Below the pieces are notes generated by a model. That model was not told where the DNA came from and did not search any database. It saw nothing but the letters and a program-made list of their open reading frames with translations. Position numbers and translations under genes: made by a program. A stretch of DNA of 64,000 nt from Botryobacter ruber. GTDB lineage: Bacteria > Bacteroidota > Bacteroidia > Cytophagales > Hymenobacteraceae. Where the stretch lies: positions 186,001 through 250,000 of the forward strand of contig NZ_QCZK02000024.1 of the NCBI RefSeq assembly GCF_003347595.2, written 5' to 3'. Of this stretch, positions 1 to 8,086 are shown piece by piece (positions within the stretch are counted from its first letter, which is position 1; each line of letters begins with the position of its first letter).

Positions 1-785
1 TGACTCACCACATCCACGGTAGCCGGCACCTCTTTGTCCAGGTCGGGAAAGCGCACAATGGCTTCGTCGCCTTTGTTTATCTTAGCCATGTAAGCTTCCG
101 ATACTTCTGCCACTACCTTGCCGCCTGTAGTATTCACGACCCGGATAATGCCCATACCCGGCATCACTGCCTCGCCTGTATTCGGCATTACATCGTCTAC
201 CACGCCACTGATAGGCGCTTTCACGTTAAACTGGCTGCGTTGCTGCTGCAGGGCACCCAGGTTGCGCTGCAGAGCTTCGTAGTTGTTTTTGGCCGTGAGG
301 TACTGCATTTCGGTTCCAATCTTCTGGTCCCAGAGGTTTTTCTGTTTCTCGTAGGCAATGCGGGCCAGGTCCAGACGGGTGCGCAGTTCGGCCAGGTTCT
401 GCTCCAGCACCGTCGCATCAATCGTAGCCATGGTCTGTCCTTTCGACACGCGGTCGCCACGCTCTACCTTCACGCTCGTCAGCACCCCGCCCACCTGCGG
501 ACTTACCAGCACATCCTGGTCGAACTGCGCCTTGCCCGGCACTTCCAGGTAATGGCTGAAAGTATCCTGCTGCACCGATGCCACGCTCACCGGCACCGTC
601 TTTTTCTCGACAACACCACCTTTGCCTTCTTTTTTCAACTCTGCCTCCAGTGTGGCAATCTGCTCCTGTAGCTCTGTCTGCTGCTCTTTTAAGGCGGCCA
701 GTTGCGCTTCCTTATCATTTTCCTGTTGGCAAGCTGCAAAGGCTATGGTGGCAGCTACAGAAGTAAATAGTAGTATCTTTTTCAT
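1..785 (-). CDS. Efflux RND periplasmic adaptor (HlyD/MFP family), partial
   Basis: The frame is open from an ATG at 785 to the window edge, so about 261 N-terminal residues are visible and the C-terminus is missing. It starts MKKILLFTSVAATIAFAACQ, a lipoprotein signal with Cys at about residue 19. A coiled-coil stretch rich in Gln/Glu/Leu follows, then an MFP core with lipoyl-like halves around a second coiled coil (VLVSPQVGGVL, VKAPISGVVDDVM). The family links an inner-membrane RND pump to a TolC channel. It lies just downstream of the TolC gene with a gap of about 30 bp, so the two are probably one operon, and the RND pump is expected beyond the left edge. The signal-peptide codons at 733-760 resemble the dispersed repeat found elsewhere in the window. 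Confidence 0.9.
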   Translation of the reverse strand, partial: MKKILLFTSVAATIAFAACQQENDKEAQLAALKEQQTELQEQIATLEAELKKEGKGGVVEKKTVPVSVASVQQDTFSHYLEVPGKAQFDQDVLVSPQVGGVLTSVKVERGDRVSKGQTMATIDATVLEQNLAELRTRLDLARIAYEKQKNLWDQKIGTEMQYLTAKNNYEALQRNLGALQQQRSQFNVKAPISGVVDDVMPNTGEAVMPGMGIIRVVNTTGGKVVAEVSEAYMAKINKGDEAIVRFPDLDKEVPATVDVVS

Positions 786-817
786 TTTTAGTACAGGTCT
801 GGTTGGTTTCAAGTGTT

Positions 818-2173
818 TTATTTTGTTGTTAAGGTGCCGGTAGCTTTGTCGAGGTTTACTTTGGCGATAAGGGCATCGTACATGGCGGCGTAGTAATTGG
901 TTTGTGCCTGGCGCAGGTCGGTTTCGGCAGTTACCACTTCCAGGTTCGTGCCCACCCCTTCCTGGAATTTGATTTTGGCAACACGCGCGATTTCTTCTGC
1001 TAACTCTAAATTTTCGCGCTGCGAGGCCAGTACCTCCAGCGAGTTGGTGAGTTCTGTAGAAGATTGCGCCAGTTGCAGGTCAATGCTTTGCTTGAGGGTT
1101 TCAAATCCTAACTTCGTATTTTCGAGGGTAAGCTTGGACTGTTGTATCTGGTAGTGTTTGCGAAGTCCATCAAAAATGGGCACCTGCAGCTGCACGCCAA
1201 GAAATCCAAAATCCAGCCAGTTGGTCCTTTTAGTTATAAAAGAAAACTCATTACTGGCGGTACTGTAACCAAAGCGGGAATTCAGATACAGTTTTGGCAA
1301 ATACCCGGAGCGCAGATTTTTCAGGTCCAGTTGGGCCAGGTCACGTTGCGTTTCCAGCAACGAATATTCTATGCGGTTGCTGTAGTTAAAGCTGCCCGTG
1401 TTCGCTTTGCTCATGTCCACCTCCACTTCACTTAGCTTATCTGTCAACACGAGCTGTTCTTCCTGGTCCATACCCATCTGGAATTTAAGCAGGTCTTCGC
1501 TCAGCTGCAGCAGGCGCTCTGTTTTTTGCTTCTCCACGTTCAGGTTATTGCGCGTAACACGCAGGCGGTCTACATCCAGCTTTTCGGCCACGCCATTCTC
1601 GAACATTACCTGCGTTTGATGCAGCAGGGTATCCAGGCGGGCTAGGTTCTGGTTCAGAAGCTCCATGCGCTCCCGACTTACCAGCACACTGTAATAAGCT
1701 TTTGACACCTGCTCTGCTACCTCTATTTCAGTTTGCGTCAGGCTCTTGCGCGATAGCTCTGTATAGGTTTTAGCAGCCTTTAGCCCGATCAGGTAAGATC
1801 CGTCAAACAGCAACTGGCTACCCGTAAGAACTGCATTGCCGGAATATATTGGTGTAAAAGGCAATGCCACGTATGTACCTGGCTCTGCATCCGGGTTAGT
1901 AAACTGAGCAGGCACAAAGGTCTTTTGCTGCACAAAGAAACCGCCCACATCAGCGGAAGCATTTATCTGCGGCAATCCCATCGCCCTGATCTCTCCCACT
2001 TTGGCTTTGGCACTAAGCTGCTCGTTGCGGGCAGCTTTCAGGTTGGGCCGGTTGGCGATGGCAAACTCGATACTCTGGCTTAGGCTAAAGGACTTGGGCG
2101 CTTCCTGAGCCTGCGCTCCTTGCAGGCAGAGGATGGCGAAAACAGCCCATAGCAGGCTACTTATTTTTTTCAT
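818..2173 (-). CDS. TolC family outer membrane efflux protein
   Basis: A 451-residue protein with signal peptide MKKISSLLWAVFAILCLQ followed by GAQAQ. Two outer-membrane-efflux repeats rich in Gln, Leu and Ala follow, as in TolC/OEP channels; features include the AEQVSKAYYSVLVSRERMEL helix and a C-terminal ETDLRQAQTNYYAAMYDALI stretch. The frame extends to a TTG at 2203, but the ATG at 2173 puts the signal peptide at the N-terminus and leaves 30 bp after the TetR stop, so I take 2173. It forms the outer-membrane duct of a tripartite pump with the adaptor just downstream. It is probably co-transcribed with the TetR gene and controlled by it. Confidence 0.92.
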   Translation of the reverse strand: MKKISSLLWAVFAILCLQGAQAQEAPKSFSLSQSIEFAIANRPNLKAARNEQLSAKAKVGEIRAMGLPQINASADVGGFFVQQKTFVPAQFTNPDAEPGTYVALPFTPIYSGNAVLTGSQLLFDGSYLIGLKAAKTYTELSRKSLTQTEIEVAEQVSKAYYSVLVSRERMELLNQNLARLDTLLHQTQVMFENGVAEKLDVDRLRVTRNNLNVEKQKTERLLQLSEDLLKFQMGMDQEEQLVLTDKLSEVEVDMSKANTGSFNYSNRIEYSLLETQRDLAQLDLKNLRSGYLPKLYLNSRFGYSTASNEFSFITKRTNWLDFGFLGVQLQVPIFDGLRKHYQIQQSKLTLENTKLGFETLKQSIDLQLAQSSTELTNSLEVLASQRENLELAEEIARVAKIKFQEGVGTNLEVVTAETDLRQAQTNYYAAMYDALIAKVNLDKATGTLTTK

Positions 2174-2203
2174 GGTTCTGAGGAAATTTAAAGGAAGGAT
2201 CAA

Positions 2204-2851
2204 TTACTCTTCTTCTGTAATCTGTTTGTACTTGTTGATAAGTTTATGGCCTTTCAGGGTAGCGATGCCAAGCATGTATATCTCAAGATTTGACTCCTGC
2301 ACGTGGTGCAGTTCAAACTTGTGTGGGGGGAAAATGTGCCTGTCGAACGGCACCTCGATCATGGTCAGGCGCAGGCGGGATACTACTTCAATATCCAAGT
2401 CGGTACGAAACAGGCCTTCTTTCATGCCCCGCTCCAGGTTCTCTTTTATCTTGCCAAGTATAAAATCAGCTTTATGTTTCTGCCACATCTGCCAGCTGCC
2501 GGCATGGTACTTCTGCAGATCATGAAAAATAACCGGATGTATGTTGGCAAAGATCTCCCGGGTTACCTCCATTATTTTAAACTGCTCATCAATGGCATTT
2601 TCAGCATGCTGAATAAAGCATTCGCAACTCGATGTATGATTTTCCAGGAAAACCCGGAAAGCGGCAAACACCATTTCATCTTTGTTGCTGAACCACTTGT
2701 AAATCGTTTTCTTGGACATAGACAGGTGCTGCGCCACCTCATCCATCGAAACACTTTTTATGCCCTTCTGGCAAAACAGCTCAAATGCGCCCTTTACTAT
2801 CCTGTTTTGCACAGCTGCATTCTCTGCTAAAACTACTTCTTTCTGTTCCAC
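2204..2851 (-). CDS. TetR/AcrR family transcriptional regulator
   Basis: A 215-residue protein. Residues about 15-60 form the TetR helix-turn-helix (IVKGAFELFCQKGIKSVSMD, then AQHLSMSKKTIYKWF), followed by an all-helical ligand domain with no close match that I recognise. The only usable start is GTG at 2851; an in-frame stop lies four codons upstream. It is the first gene of a regulator-TolC-adaptor operon, so it most likely represses its own efflux genes and responds to a pump substrate. A possible operator lies just upstream at 2864-2893. Confidence 0.9.
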   Translation of the reverse strand: MEQKEVVLAENAAVQNRIVKGAFELFCQKGIKSVSMDEVAQHLSMSKKTIYKWFSNKDEMVFAAFRVFLENHTSSCECFIQHAENAIDEQFKIMEVTREIFANIHPVIFHDLQKYHAGSWQMWQKHKADFILGKIKENLERGMKEGLFRTDLDIEVVSRLRLTMIEVPFDRHIFPPHKFELHHVQESNLEIYMLGIATLKGHKLINKYKQITEEE

Positions 2852-2863
2852 AACACAAAACTA

Positions 2864-2893
2864 TGGAAACGTTTTTTATTCCAAAAGTTTCCA
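2864..2893. promoter_or_regulatory. Possible TetR operator upstream of efflux operon
   Basis: TGGAAAC and GTTTCCA form an inverted repeat with a 16-bp AT-rich spacer, ending 13 bp before the GTG start of the TetR gene. Position and symmetry fit an autoregulatory operator. This is inference; the half-sites are short. Confidence 0.35.
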
Positions 2894-3073
2894 AAAGCAT
2901 TTATTTTTCCTCCTAACAAACCTTCGTGCAGCCGCTGCGGCTGTAAAATTGGAACATCCCGTTAACATCAGGAAGCACTATTAGACCAACTGCCGCTTTT
3001 CCTGTCCCAGTAGCCGGATTTTACCGCCGAACAAGAAAAGCGCCGCTATCACTTTACTGGAGCAGCGGGTGCT

Positions 3074-3817
3074 TCAGATGCCAAGCACACTGCGCAACCT
3101 GGTGTAGCCACTCTTACTCAGCGGAATGCGTACCCCACTCTTCAGCAAGGCCACATGGCTGTCTTTTTCAAAAGGTTCGATGCGGGTGAGCTGGCTCAGC
3201 GCCAGCATAAAAGAGCGGTGCACCCGCACGAACTGCTTCGGGTCCAGCGTCTTTTCATAATAGCTCATGGTCTTCTTCTTCAGGAAAACGCCGTCTCTGA
3301 TATGAATTTTTACATAGTCGTCGTAGGCTTCCAGGTACAGCACCTCCTGCACCGGGATAATGCGGATGTTGTTGCCGGTTTTTACCACGATGCGCAGGTG
3401 CTCTTCGGGCTGCTTGCCTGTTACCTCCTCCAGTTGGTGAGCAGCGGGTGTGGTGGCAGCTGCAGAGCGCTGGGCGAGCCATTTTTTTACCGCCGCCTCA
3501 AAACGTTCTTTGCTGAAGGGCTTGAGCAGGTAGTCTACGGCATTGGCCTCGAAGGCTTTGATCGCATATTCATCAAAGGCGGTTGTGAAGATAACGCCCG
3601 GCGCCTGCTCTACCAGTTCCAGCATCTCAAACCCGTTTATTTTGGGCATCTGGATGTCGAGGAAGATGAGGTCGGGCTGGTGCTGCAGGATGGCTTTTAC
3701 ACCTTCAAACCCGTCGCCGCACTCCTGCACTACCTCCAGCTCCGGAAAGCTTTGCAGGTACTCGGCCACGATACTCCGGGCCAGGGGCTCATCGTCTATT
3801 ATCAGGCATTTTTTCAT
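3074..3817 (-). CDS. LytTR family response regulator
   Basis: A 247-residue protein. The N-terminal receiver domain (1-120) has the acidic pair IIDDEP, the phospho-acceptor Asp54 in FLDIQMP and the conserved Lys in YLLKPFSKERF. The LytTR DNA-binding domain fills about 140-245 (VLYLEAYDDYVKIHI, VRVHRSFMLAL). This is the AlgR/LytR/BtsR type common in Bacteroidota. Its ATG at 3817 lies 29 bp inside the end of the upstream kinase gene, so translational coupling is likely. The cognate kinase is the neighbouring LytS-like protein. The LiaF-like gene at the head of the operon suggests a cell-envelope signal. Confidence 0.95.
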   Translation of the reverse strand: MKKCLIIDDEPLARSIVAEYLQSFPELEVVQECGDGFEGVKAILQHQPDLIFLDIQMPKINGFEMLELVEQAPGVIFTTAFDEYAIKAFEANAVDYLLKPFSKERFEAAVKKWLAQRSAAATTPAAHQLEEVTGKQPEEHLRIVVKTGNNIRIIPVQEVLYLEAYDDYVKIHIRDGVFLKKKTMSYYEKTLDPKQFVRVHRSFMLALSQLTRIEPFEKDSHVALLKSGVRIPLSKSGYTRLRSVLGI

Positions 3818-4841
3818 GTTGCTGTTGTGGAATTTTAATGGTTGTTGTAAACACGCTGTCGTGCGGACTGGTAGTGAGCAGGTCCTGGCGGGCGTAGAGC
3901 AGGTAGAGCCTGCGCCTTACGGAATCGAGTCCGAAGCCGGTACCTTTGCGGGGCTGCTGCGTAGTCGGGTCGTATGGATTTTGAGTGGTGATTACAAGGT
4001 AACCGTCTTCCGTCGCGGCTTTTATGCTGATTTCGGTGTCGCCAACCGTATCGTAAAGTCCGAATTTGATGGCGTTCTCCACCACCGGCTGAAGCAACAG
4101 GACAGGCAGGCGCATTGGCAGGCTCTCCTCCTGCGCCGCTAACGTTACATGCAGGCGATGCCCGAAACGCACTTTTTCAATATCCAGGTACAGCTGCAGT
4201 TGCTGCAGTTCATCTGCCAGCGGCACCTGTTGCTGGTTGTCCTGGCGCAGCGTGCCCCGCAGGAAATCGGAGAGCTGCTGCACCATTTTCCGGGCCTGCT
4301 CCGGCCTGGCCACCACCAGTGCACTGATGGAGTTGAGGCTGTTGAACAGGAAGTGCGGCTGCAGTTGCTGGCGCAGGTTGTAGAGTTCCGCCTCACGGGC
4401 CAGTTTCTCGGTGGCCATTTTCCGCTCCTCGGCCTGTTGCAGCTCACGGGTATAAAACCAGAGCCACGTCAGCAGCAGCATCAGCAGTATCATCAGCCAG
4501 GCAACCGCCACACGCACAGCCAGGGTCGCGTTTACAAATGCCAGGTAAGCTTCCTGCCCTGCCCACAGCTCACCCACCAACCAGTAAAAAACAGCAGTAC
4601 AGATACCGGCCAGCCCCAGTCCCCAGCCCAGCAGGAAAGCGCCCTGCCGTATGTCGGGCTGGTAATAGCGCAGACCGGTACCCATGGCATAGCCGCCCAT
4701 CGCGATCAGCAGGTTGGAGAGCAGCGCATCGGTACCGGTGATGGCCACCCCGAAGCCGGCAGGCCACAGCACCAGTGCCTGTACCACCGCCCACAGCAGC
4801 GCCCAGCCCAGGTAAAGGAGAATCAGACGGAAAGGAGACAT
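3789..4841 (-). CDS. LytS/YpdA-type sensor histidine kinase
   Basis: A 350-residue protein. There are about four predicted membrane helices in the first 130 residues, then a short coiled coil and the His_kinase domain (PF06580 type). His163 sits in the motif LQPHFLFNSLN. The ATP-binding domain contains PVVENAIKFG (N box) and GTGFGLDSVRRRL (G box). There is no periplasmic sensor domain, so sensing is probably within the membrane. The ATG at 4841 is preceded by AG-rich sequence, and the gene starts 17 bp after the LiaF-like stop. It phosphorylates the LytTR regulator with which it overlaps. Confidence 0.94.
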   Translation of the reverse strand: MSPFRLILLYLGWALLWAVVQALVLWPAGFGVAITGTDALLSNLLIAMGGYAMGTGLRYYQPDIRQGAFLLGWGLGLAGICTAVFYWLVGELWAGQEAYLAFVNATLAVRVAVAWLMILLMLLLTWLWFYTRELQQAEERKMATEKLAREAELYNLRQQLQPHFLFNSLNSISALVVARPEQARKMVQQLSDFLRGTLRQDNQQQVPLADELQQLQLYLDIEKVRFGHRLHVTLAAQEESLPMRLPVLLLQPVVENAIKFGLYDTVGDTEISIKAATEDGYLVITTQNPYDPTTQQPRKGTGFGLDSVRRRLYLLYARQDLLTTSPHDSVFTTTIKIPQQQHEKMPDNRR

Positions 4842-4858
4842 GAATTTTTCCGGTAGCG

Positions 4859-5707
4859 TTAGTAACTCTTGATGTTGAGGCCGCCGAGCAGCGTAGTTCC
4901 CTTCAGGATCAGCACTTTGTTGGGGTCGTGGCCGTGTGCCAAAGCAGGTCGCCTGTCATCGATACCGCCCAGGATGGCCACCATTTCTGATTTTAGCTGC
5001 CAGTGCGGCGGCAAAATGAGCGTAGTTCCCCCGAATATCTGCGTCACGTCCAGCACCACCGGGTGCTCTATATCGGCCTGGGCCAGGTTCAGCTCGGTAC
5101 CGCCGAACACGTTCACTACCTCGCCTCCTTTAAAGCGTTTAGAAATGATGTTTTTTTTTATACCGCCAAATACGGCCGTGCTATCAATATAATCTTCTGC
5201 AGAAGTTTGGGCTGCATAGTCAACCGAGGCACCGGTATTGCTGCTGGTTCCGGCATAGCTGCTATCCTCGAAACCGGTGGGCGCTGCTGCCGGTGGTGGT
5301 GGCATAACGGGTTCCCGGTAGTGGTGCCGCCTGAACCGGTAGGGTTTCCGGGGCCGCAGCATCAGCCATAAACCTAAGGTAATTATCATTATGGGCCAGA
5401 AATACGGCTTCAGGTTGAACTGGTAGTAGTCGCTTAACAGGAAAACCAAACCGACAAGCACCAGCACCAGCCACCCCGGCCGCTGAAACGAATGGCGGAA
5501 ACCCAGGAACAGCCCCAGCACAATCAGGAACATCTGCCACGACAGCACCCACGACGGCAGAACGAGCATGTCCAGTTTAGCGGCCAGTAGCAGCACACCA
5601 ATGCCAATCAACAGCAGGCCGCCCAGCACCCTGCCCGAACGGTTGCCCCCCGGCCGCTCCCAGCCGCTGTTGGGGTCGAACTCCGGTTTATTATCTTGTT
5701 TTTCCAT
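4859..5707 (-). CDS. LiaF-like membrane protein (DUF5668 plus LiaF C-terminal domain)
   Basis: A 282-residue protein. After a polar N-terminus with GWERPGGNRSGR come about four short hydrophobic segments (residues 27-120, LiaI/LiaF-like DUF5668), then a Pro-rich cytosolic linker. The C-terminal beta-helical domain (about 180-282) has repeated FGGTELNLA, FGGTTLILP and LGGIDDRR turns typical of LiaF/YvqF. In Firmicutes LiaF restrains a LiaS-type kinase. Here it heads an operon with a LytS-like kinase and LytTR regulator, suggesting a similar role. The link to a LytTR system is inference from gene order. Confidence 0.88.
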   Translation of the reverse strand: MEKQDNKPEFDPNSGWERPGGNRSGRVLGGLLLIGIGVLLLAAKLDMLVLPSWVLSWQMFLIVLGLFLGFRHSFQRPGWLVLVLVGLVFLLSDYYQFNLKPYFWPIMIITLGLWLMLRPRKPYRFRRHHYREPVMPPPPAAAPTGFEDSSYAGTSSNTGASVDYAAQTSAEDYIDSTAVFGGIKKNIISKRFKGGEVVNVFGGTELNLAQADIEHPVVLDVTQIFGGTTLILPPHWQLKSEMVAILGGIDDRRPALAHGHDPNKVLILKGTTLLGGLNIKSY

Positions 5708-5904
5708 ATCTGAATAACTTTAGCTTCAATGTCTGCTTCAAAAGTACGGCAATCGCCCGCGTACTACAACAGGCTTTAGGCAGGCCCGAACCGGAAGTCG
5801 GTAAAGCAGCAGATAAAGTCGGTGAATGAGAAGCAACAGAACTTTTCGGACCGCTGATGGTAGTGGTTGTACTGGTTAGGGTGATTTTATGATTGCCCAA
5901 ACGT

Positions 5905-5935
5905 CTGCTGCAGCTGCCACCACTCCCGCTGCTCC
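5905..5935 (+). repeat. Dispersed ~30-bp repeat, orientation A
   Basis: CTGCTGCAGCTGCCACCACT then CCCGCTGCTCC. It matches the consensus flanks and the GCCACCAC core and lies between divergent genes. Confidence 0.7.
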
Positions 5936-6096
5936 TTGTGACTGAATCAGGACTTATAAAATTTCAAATTATTCAGGATTCCTGAGCTGTTTTGCTCCCG
6001 CTCATTTCGCTAGTACCGTCACTATCATCTATATTCAAAAAGCAAACATAAAATCACACCCATCATGCCATCACTACTATCAACGGTCAAAATTAT

Positions 6097-6104
6097 TATC
6101 TTTG
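6097..6104 (+). promoter_or_regulatory. pheS promoter, Bacteroidota -7 box TATCTTTG
   Basis: TATCTTTG matches the Bacteroidota TAnnTTTG -7 element. It ends only 3 bp before the pheS ATG at 6108, so transcription would start at or very near the start codon and the mRNA would be leaderless or nearly so. I see no clear -33 TTTG. Confidence 0.5.
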
Positions 6105-6107
6105 TGC

Positions 6108-7133
6108 ATGGTTGAGAAAATACAACAAGTAGAACAAGATATAGCAGCGGCTGTGGTGGGCAGTGCTGCAGAACTGGAAGCGTTCCGGATTGCCTATATT
6201 GGCCGCAAAGGCAAAATTGCCGCCCTCTTCGACGACCTGAAGCAGGTAGCGCCCGAGCAGCGCCGCCAGGTGGGCCAGGAGCTGAACCGCCTCAAAAACC
6301 TGGCGCAGGAAAAGTTCGACCAGGCACAGGAGCAACTGGCAAATGCCACTGCCGAGTCTGCCGATACGGGCTTTGACTTTACGCTGCCGACGGTGCCCAA
6401 CACGCTGGGCACCCGCCATCCGCTGTCGCTGGTGCGCAGCGAGATCATCCGCATTTTTGAGCGCATCGGCTTTAACGTGTCGGAAGGGCCGGAGATGGAA
6501 GACGACTGGCATAACTTTACGGCGCTTAACTTCCCCGAAAACCACCCTGCCCGCGAAATGCAGGACACTTTTTTCCTGAGCCAGGACCGCGACAAGCTGC
6601 TCCGCACGCACACCTCTACTGTGCAGGTGCGCCTGATGGAGATGCAGAAGCCGCCCTTGCGCAGCATTATGCCGGGCCGCGTGTACCGCAACGAAGCCAT
6701 CTCGGCACGCGCACACATGGTGTTCCACCAGGTAGAAGGGCTGTATGTGGACAAAAACGTAAGCTTCGCCGACCTGAAGCAGACGCTCTACTACTTCGCC
6801 AAAGAGATGTTCGGACCGGACACCAAAGTACGCTTCCGTCCGTCGTTCTTCCCCTTCACCGAACCCAGCGCCGAAATCGATATTACCTGCCTGATCTGCA
6901 AAGGCGAGGGCTGTAACATCTGCAAAGGTACCGGCTGGGTAGAGATCGGCGGCTCGGGCATGGTAGACCCGAACGTGCTCGAAAACTGCAGCATCGACTC
7001 CGAAACTTACTCCGGTTTCGCCTTTGGCATGGGCATCGAGCGTATAACTATGCTGAAGTACCAGATAAAGGACCTGCGCCTGTTCACCGAAAACGACGTG
7101 CGGTTCCTGCGCCAGTTTAAAGGCATTCTGTAA
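6108..7133 (+). CDS. pheS: Phenylalanine--tRNA ligase alpha subunit
   Basis: A 341-residue protein, normal for PheS. The N-terminal coiled coil (to about 90) binds tRNA. The class II core contains GTRHPLSLVRSEI, GPEMEDDWHNFTALNFPENH, the motif 2 region RTHTSTVQVRLM, and motif 3 GFAFGMGIERITML. The usual Cys-rich insert CLICKGEGCNICKGTGW is present. It charges tRNA-Phe together with PheT, which is not in this window. The ATG at 6108 is preferred over a TTG two codons upstream; a near-leaderless promoter sits at 6097-6104. A long antisense frame covers almost the whole gene and is a codon-bias artefact. Confidence 0.98.
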   Translation: MVEKIQQVEQDIAAAVVGSAAELEAFRIAYIGRKGKIAALFDDLKQVAPEQRRQVGQELNRLKNLAQEKFDQAQEQLANATAESADTGFDFTLPTVPNTLGTRHPLSLVRSEIIRIFERIGFNVSEGPEMEDDWHNFTALNFPENHPAREMQDTFFLSQDRDKLLRTHTSTVQVRLMEMQKPPLRSIMPGRVYRNEAISARAHMVFHQVEGLYVDKNVSFADLKQTLYYFAKEMFGPDTKVRFRPSFFPFTEPSAEIDITCLICKGEGCNICKGTGWVEIGGSGMVDPNVLENCSIDSETYSGFAFGMGIERITMLKYQIKDLRLFTENDVRFLRQFKGIL

Positions 7134-7150
7134 GGTTAAATTGCTGAATT

Positions 7151-7211
7151 GTTGAATGGTTAACTGCTGCACAGCAACAACCAGCTGCACCCGGCAGTTT
7201 ATCCATTCAAC
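7151..7211. repeat. Imperfect inverted repeat between pheS and hbd
   Basis: GTTGAATGGTTAACTGCTG at 7151-7169 pairs with 7192-7211 with about three mismatches. A further GTTAACC copy lies just before the hbd start. There is no T-tract, so it is not a typical terminator. It could fold in a pheS-hbd transcript. Confidence 0.5.
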
Positions 7212-7228
7212 CATTTAACAGTTAACCG

Positions 7229-8086
7229 ATGCAATTAGAAGAGATAAAGACAATAGGCGTAGTGGGAGCCGGCACCATGGGCGCCGGCATTGCCCAGGTT
7301 TGTGCCAGGGCAGGCTATAAAACCTTCCTGTTCGACATTAATGCCAACATGCTCCAAAAGTCGGAAGCAACCATTGGCGCCAATCTCGACAAAGGCATCG
7401 CCCTCGGCAAGTTAACGGCTACGGACAAACAAACTGTACTCGACAACATCGTTTTCACAGAAGATACGCTGCAGCTCATTACCGATGTCGTGATAGAAGC
7501 AGCGGTGGAGCGCCTGGAGGTAAAGCAGAGCATCATGCAGGAACTGGCCAGCATCAACAGCTCCGACACCATTCTCGCCACCAACACCTCGTCGTTGTCT
7601 GTTACACGCATTGCGGGCGCCGTAGCACACCCGGAGCGGGTTGTCGGGATGCATTTCTTCAATCCTGCCCACATCATGAAGCTGGTGGAAGTTGTTTCCG
7701 GTGCTGCCACCGCCCCCTCTGTAGCCGAAACTGTCCGGCAGCTGGCCCTGAAACTGGAGAAAACGCCTGTCATGGTGCAAGATTCTCCGGGCTTTATCGT
7801 TAACCGTGTAGCGCGGCATTATTACGTGGAAAGCCTGAAGCTCCTGGAGGAAGGTGTCGCCAGTGTCGAAACAATCGACCAGCTGATGCGTGCCAGTGGC
7901 TTCAAGATGGGCCCCTTTGAACTTATCGACCTGATTGGTGTTGATACGAATTATGCCGTCACCACCTCACTATTTGAGGCATTTCATTATGATCCGAAAT
8001 TCAGACCAAACCGCATACAGCAGCAGAAAGTGGATGCCGGCCACCTGGGCCGCAAATCGGGCAAAGGCTTTTACACCTATGAGTAA
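7229..8086 (+). CDS. 3-hydroxybutyryl-CoA dehydrogenase
   Basis: A 285-residue protein of the HBD/HAD family. The Rossmann motif GVVGAGTMGAGIAQ lies at about 10-25, the catalytic His in MHFFNPAHIMKLVEVV, and GFIVNRVARHYY begins the C-terminal dimer domain ending DAGHLGRKSGKGFYTYE. It oxidises (S)-3-hydroxyacyl-CoA with NAD(P), in fatty acid or butyrate/polyhydroxybutyrate metabolism. No other beta-oxidation gene is nearby, so the pathway is unresolved. It overlaps the next gene by 8 bp. The paaH/hbd naming is uncertain, so no symbol is given. Confidence 0.95.
   Translation: MQLEEIKTIGVVGAGTMGAGIAQVCARAGYKTFLFDINANMLQKSEATIGANLDKGIALGKLTATDKQTVLDNIVFTEDTLQLITDVVIEAAVERLEVKQSIMQELASINSSDTILATNTSSLSVTRIAGAVAHPERVVGMHFFNPAHIMKLVEVVSGAATAPSVAETVRQLALKLEKTPVMVQDSPGFIVNRVARHYYVESLKLLEEGVASVETIDQLMRASGFKMGPFELIDLIGVDTNYAVTTSLFEAFHYDPKFRPNRIQQQKVDAGHLGRKSGKGFYTYE

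Larger units (their letters stand above)
5708..6107. other. Divergent intergenic region between LiaF-like gene and pheS
   Basis: 400 bp with no convincing gene. A minus-strand frame at 5691-5900 is low-complexity Ser/Thr-rich and overlaps the LiaF-like start, so it is not called. The stretch holds one dispersed repeat (5905-5935), a tail similar to the hemB-downstream composite element (6045-6088 resembles 54126-54170) and the pheS promoter. Confidence 0.6.

Noticed and set aside
5691-5900. 69-codon minus-strand frame upstream of the LiaF-like gene
   Set aside because: Ser/Thr low complexity, overlaps the LiaF-like start and lies in the promoter region.
6096-7214. 372-codon open frame antisense to pheS
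   Set aside because: It mirrors pheS codon bias, has odd His/Val-rich composition and no family motif; pheS is certain.
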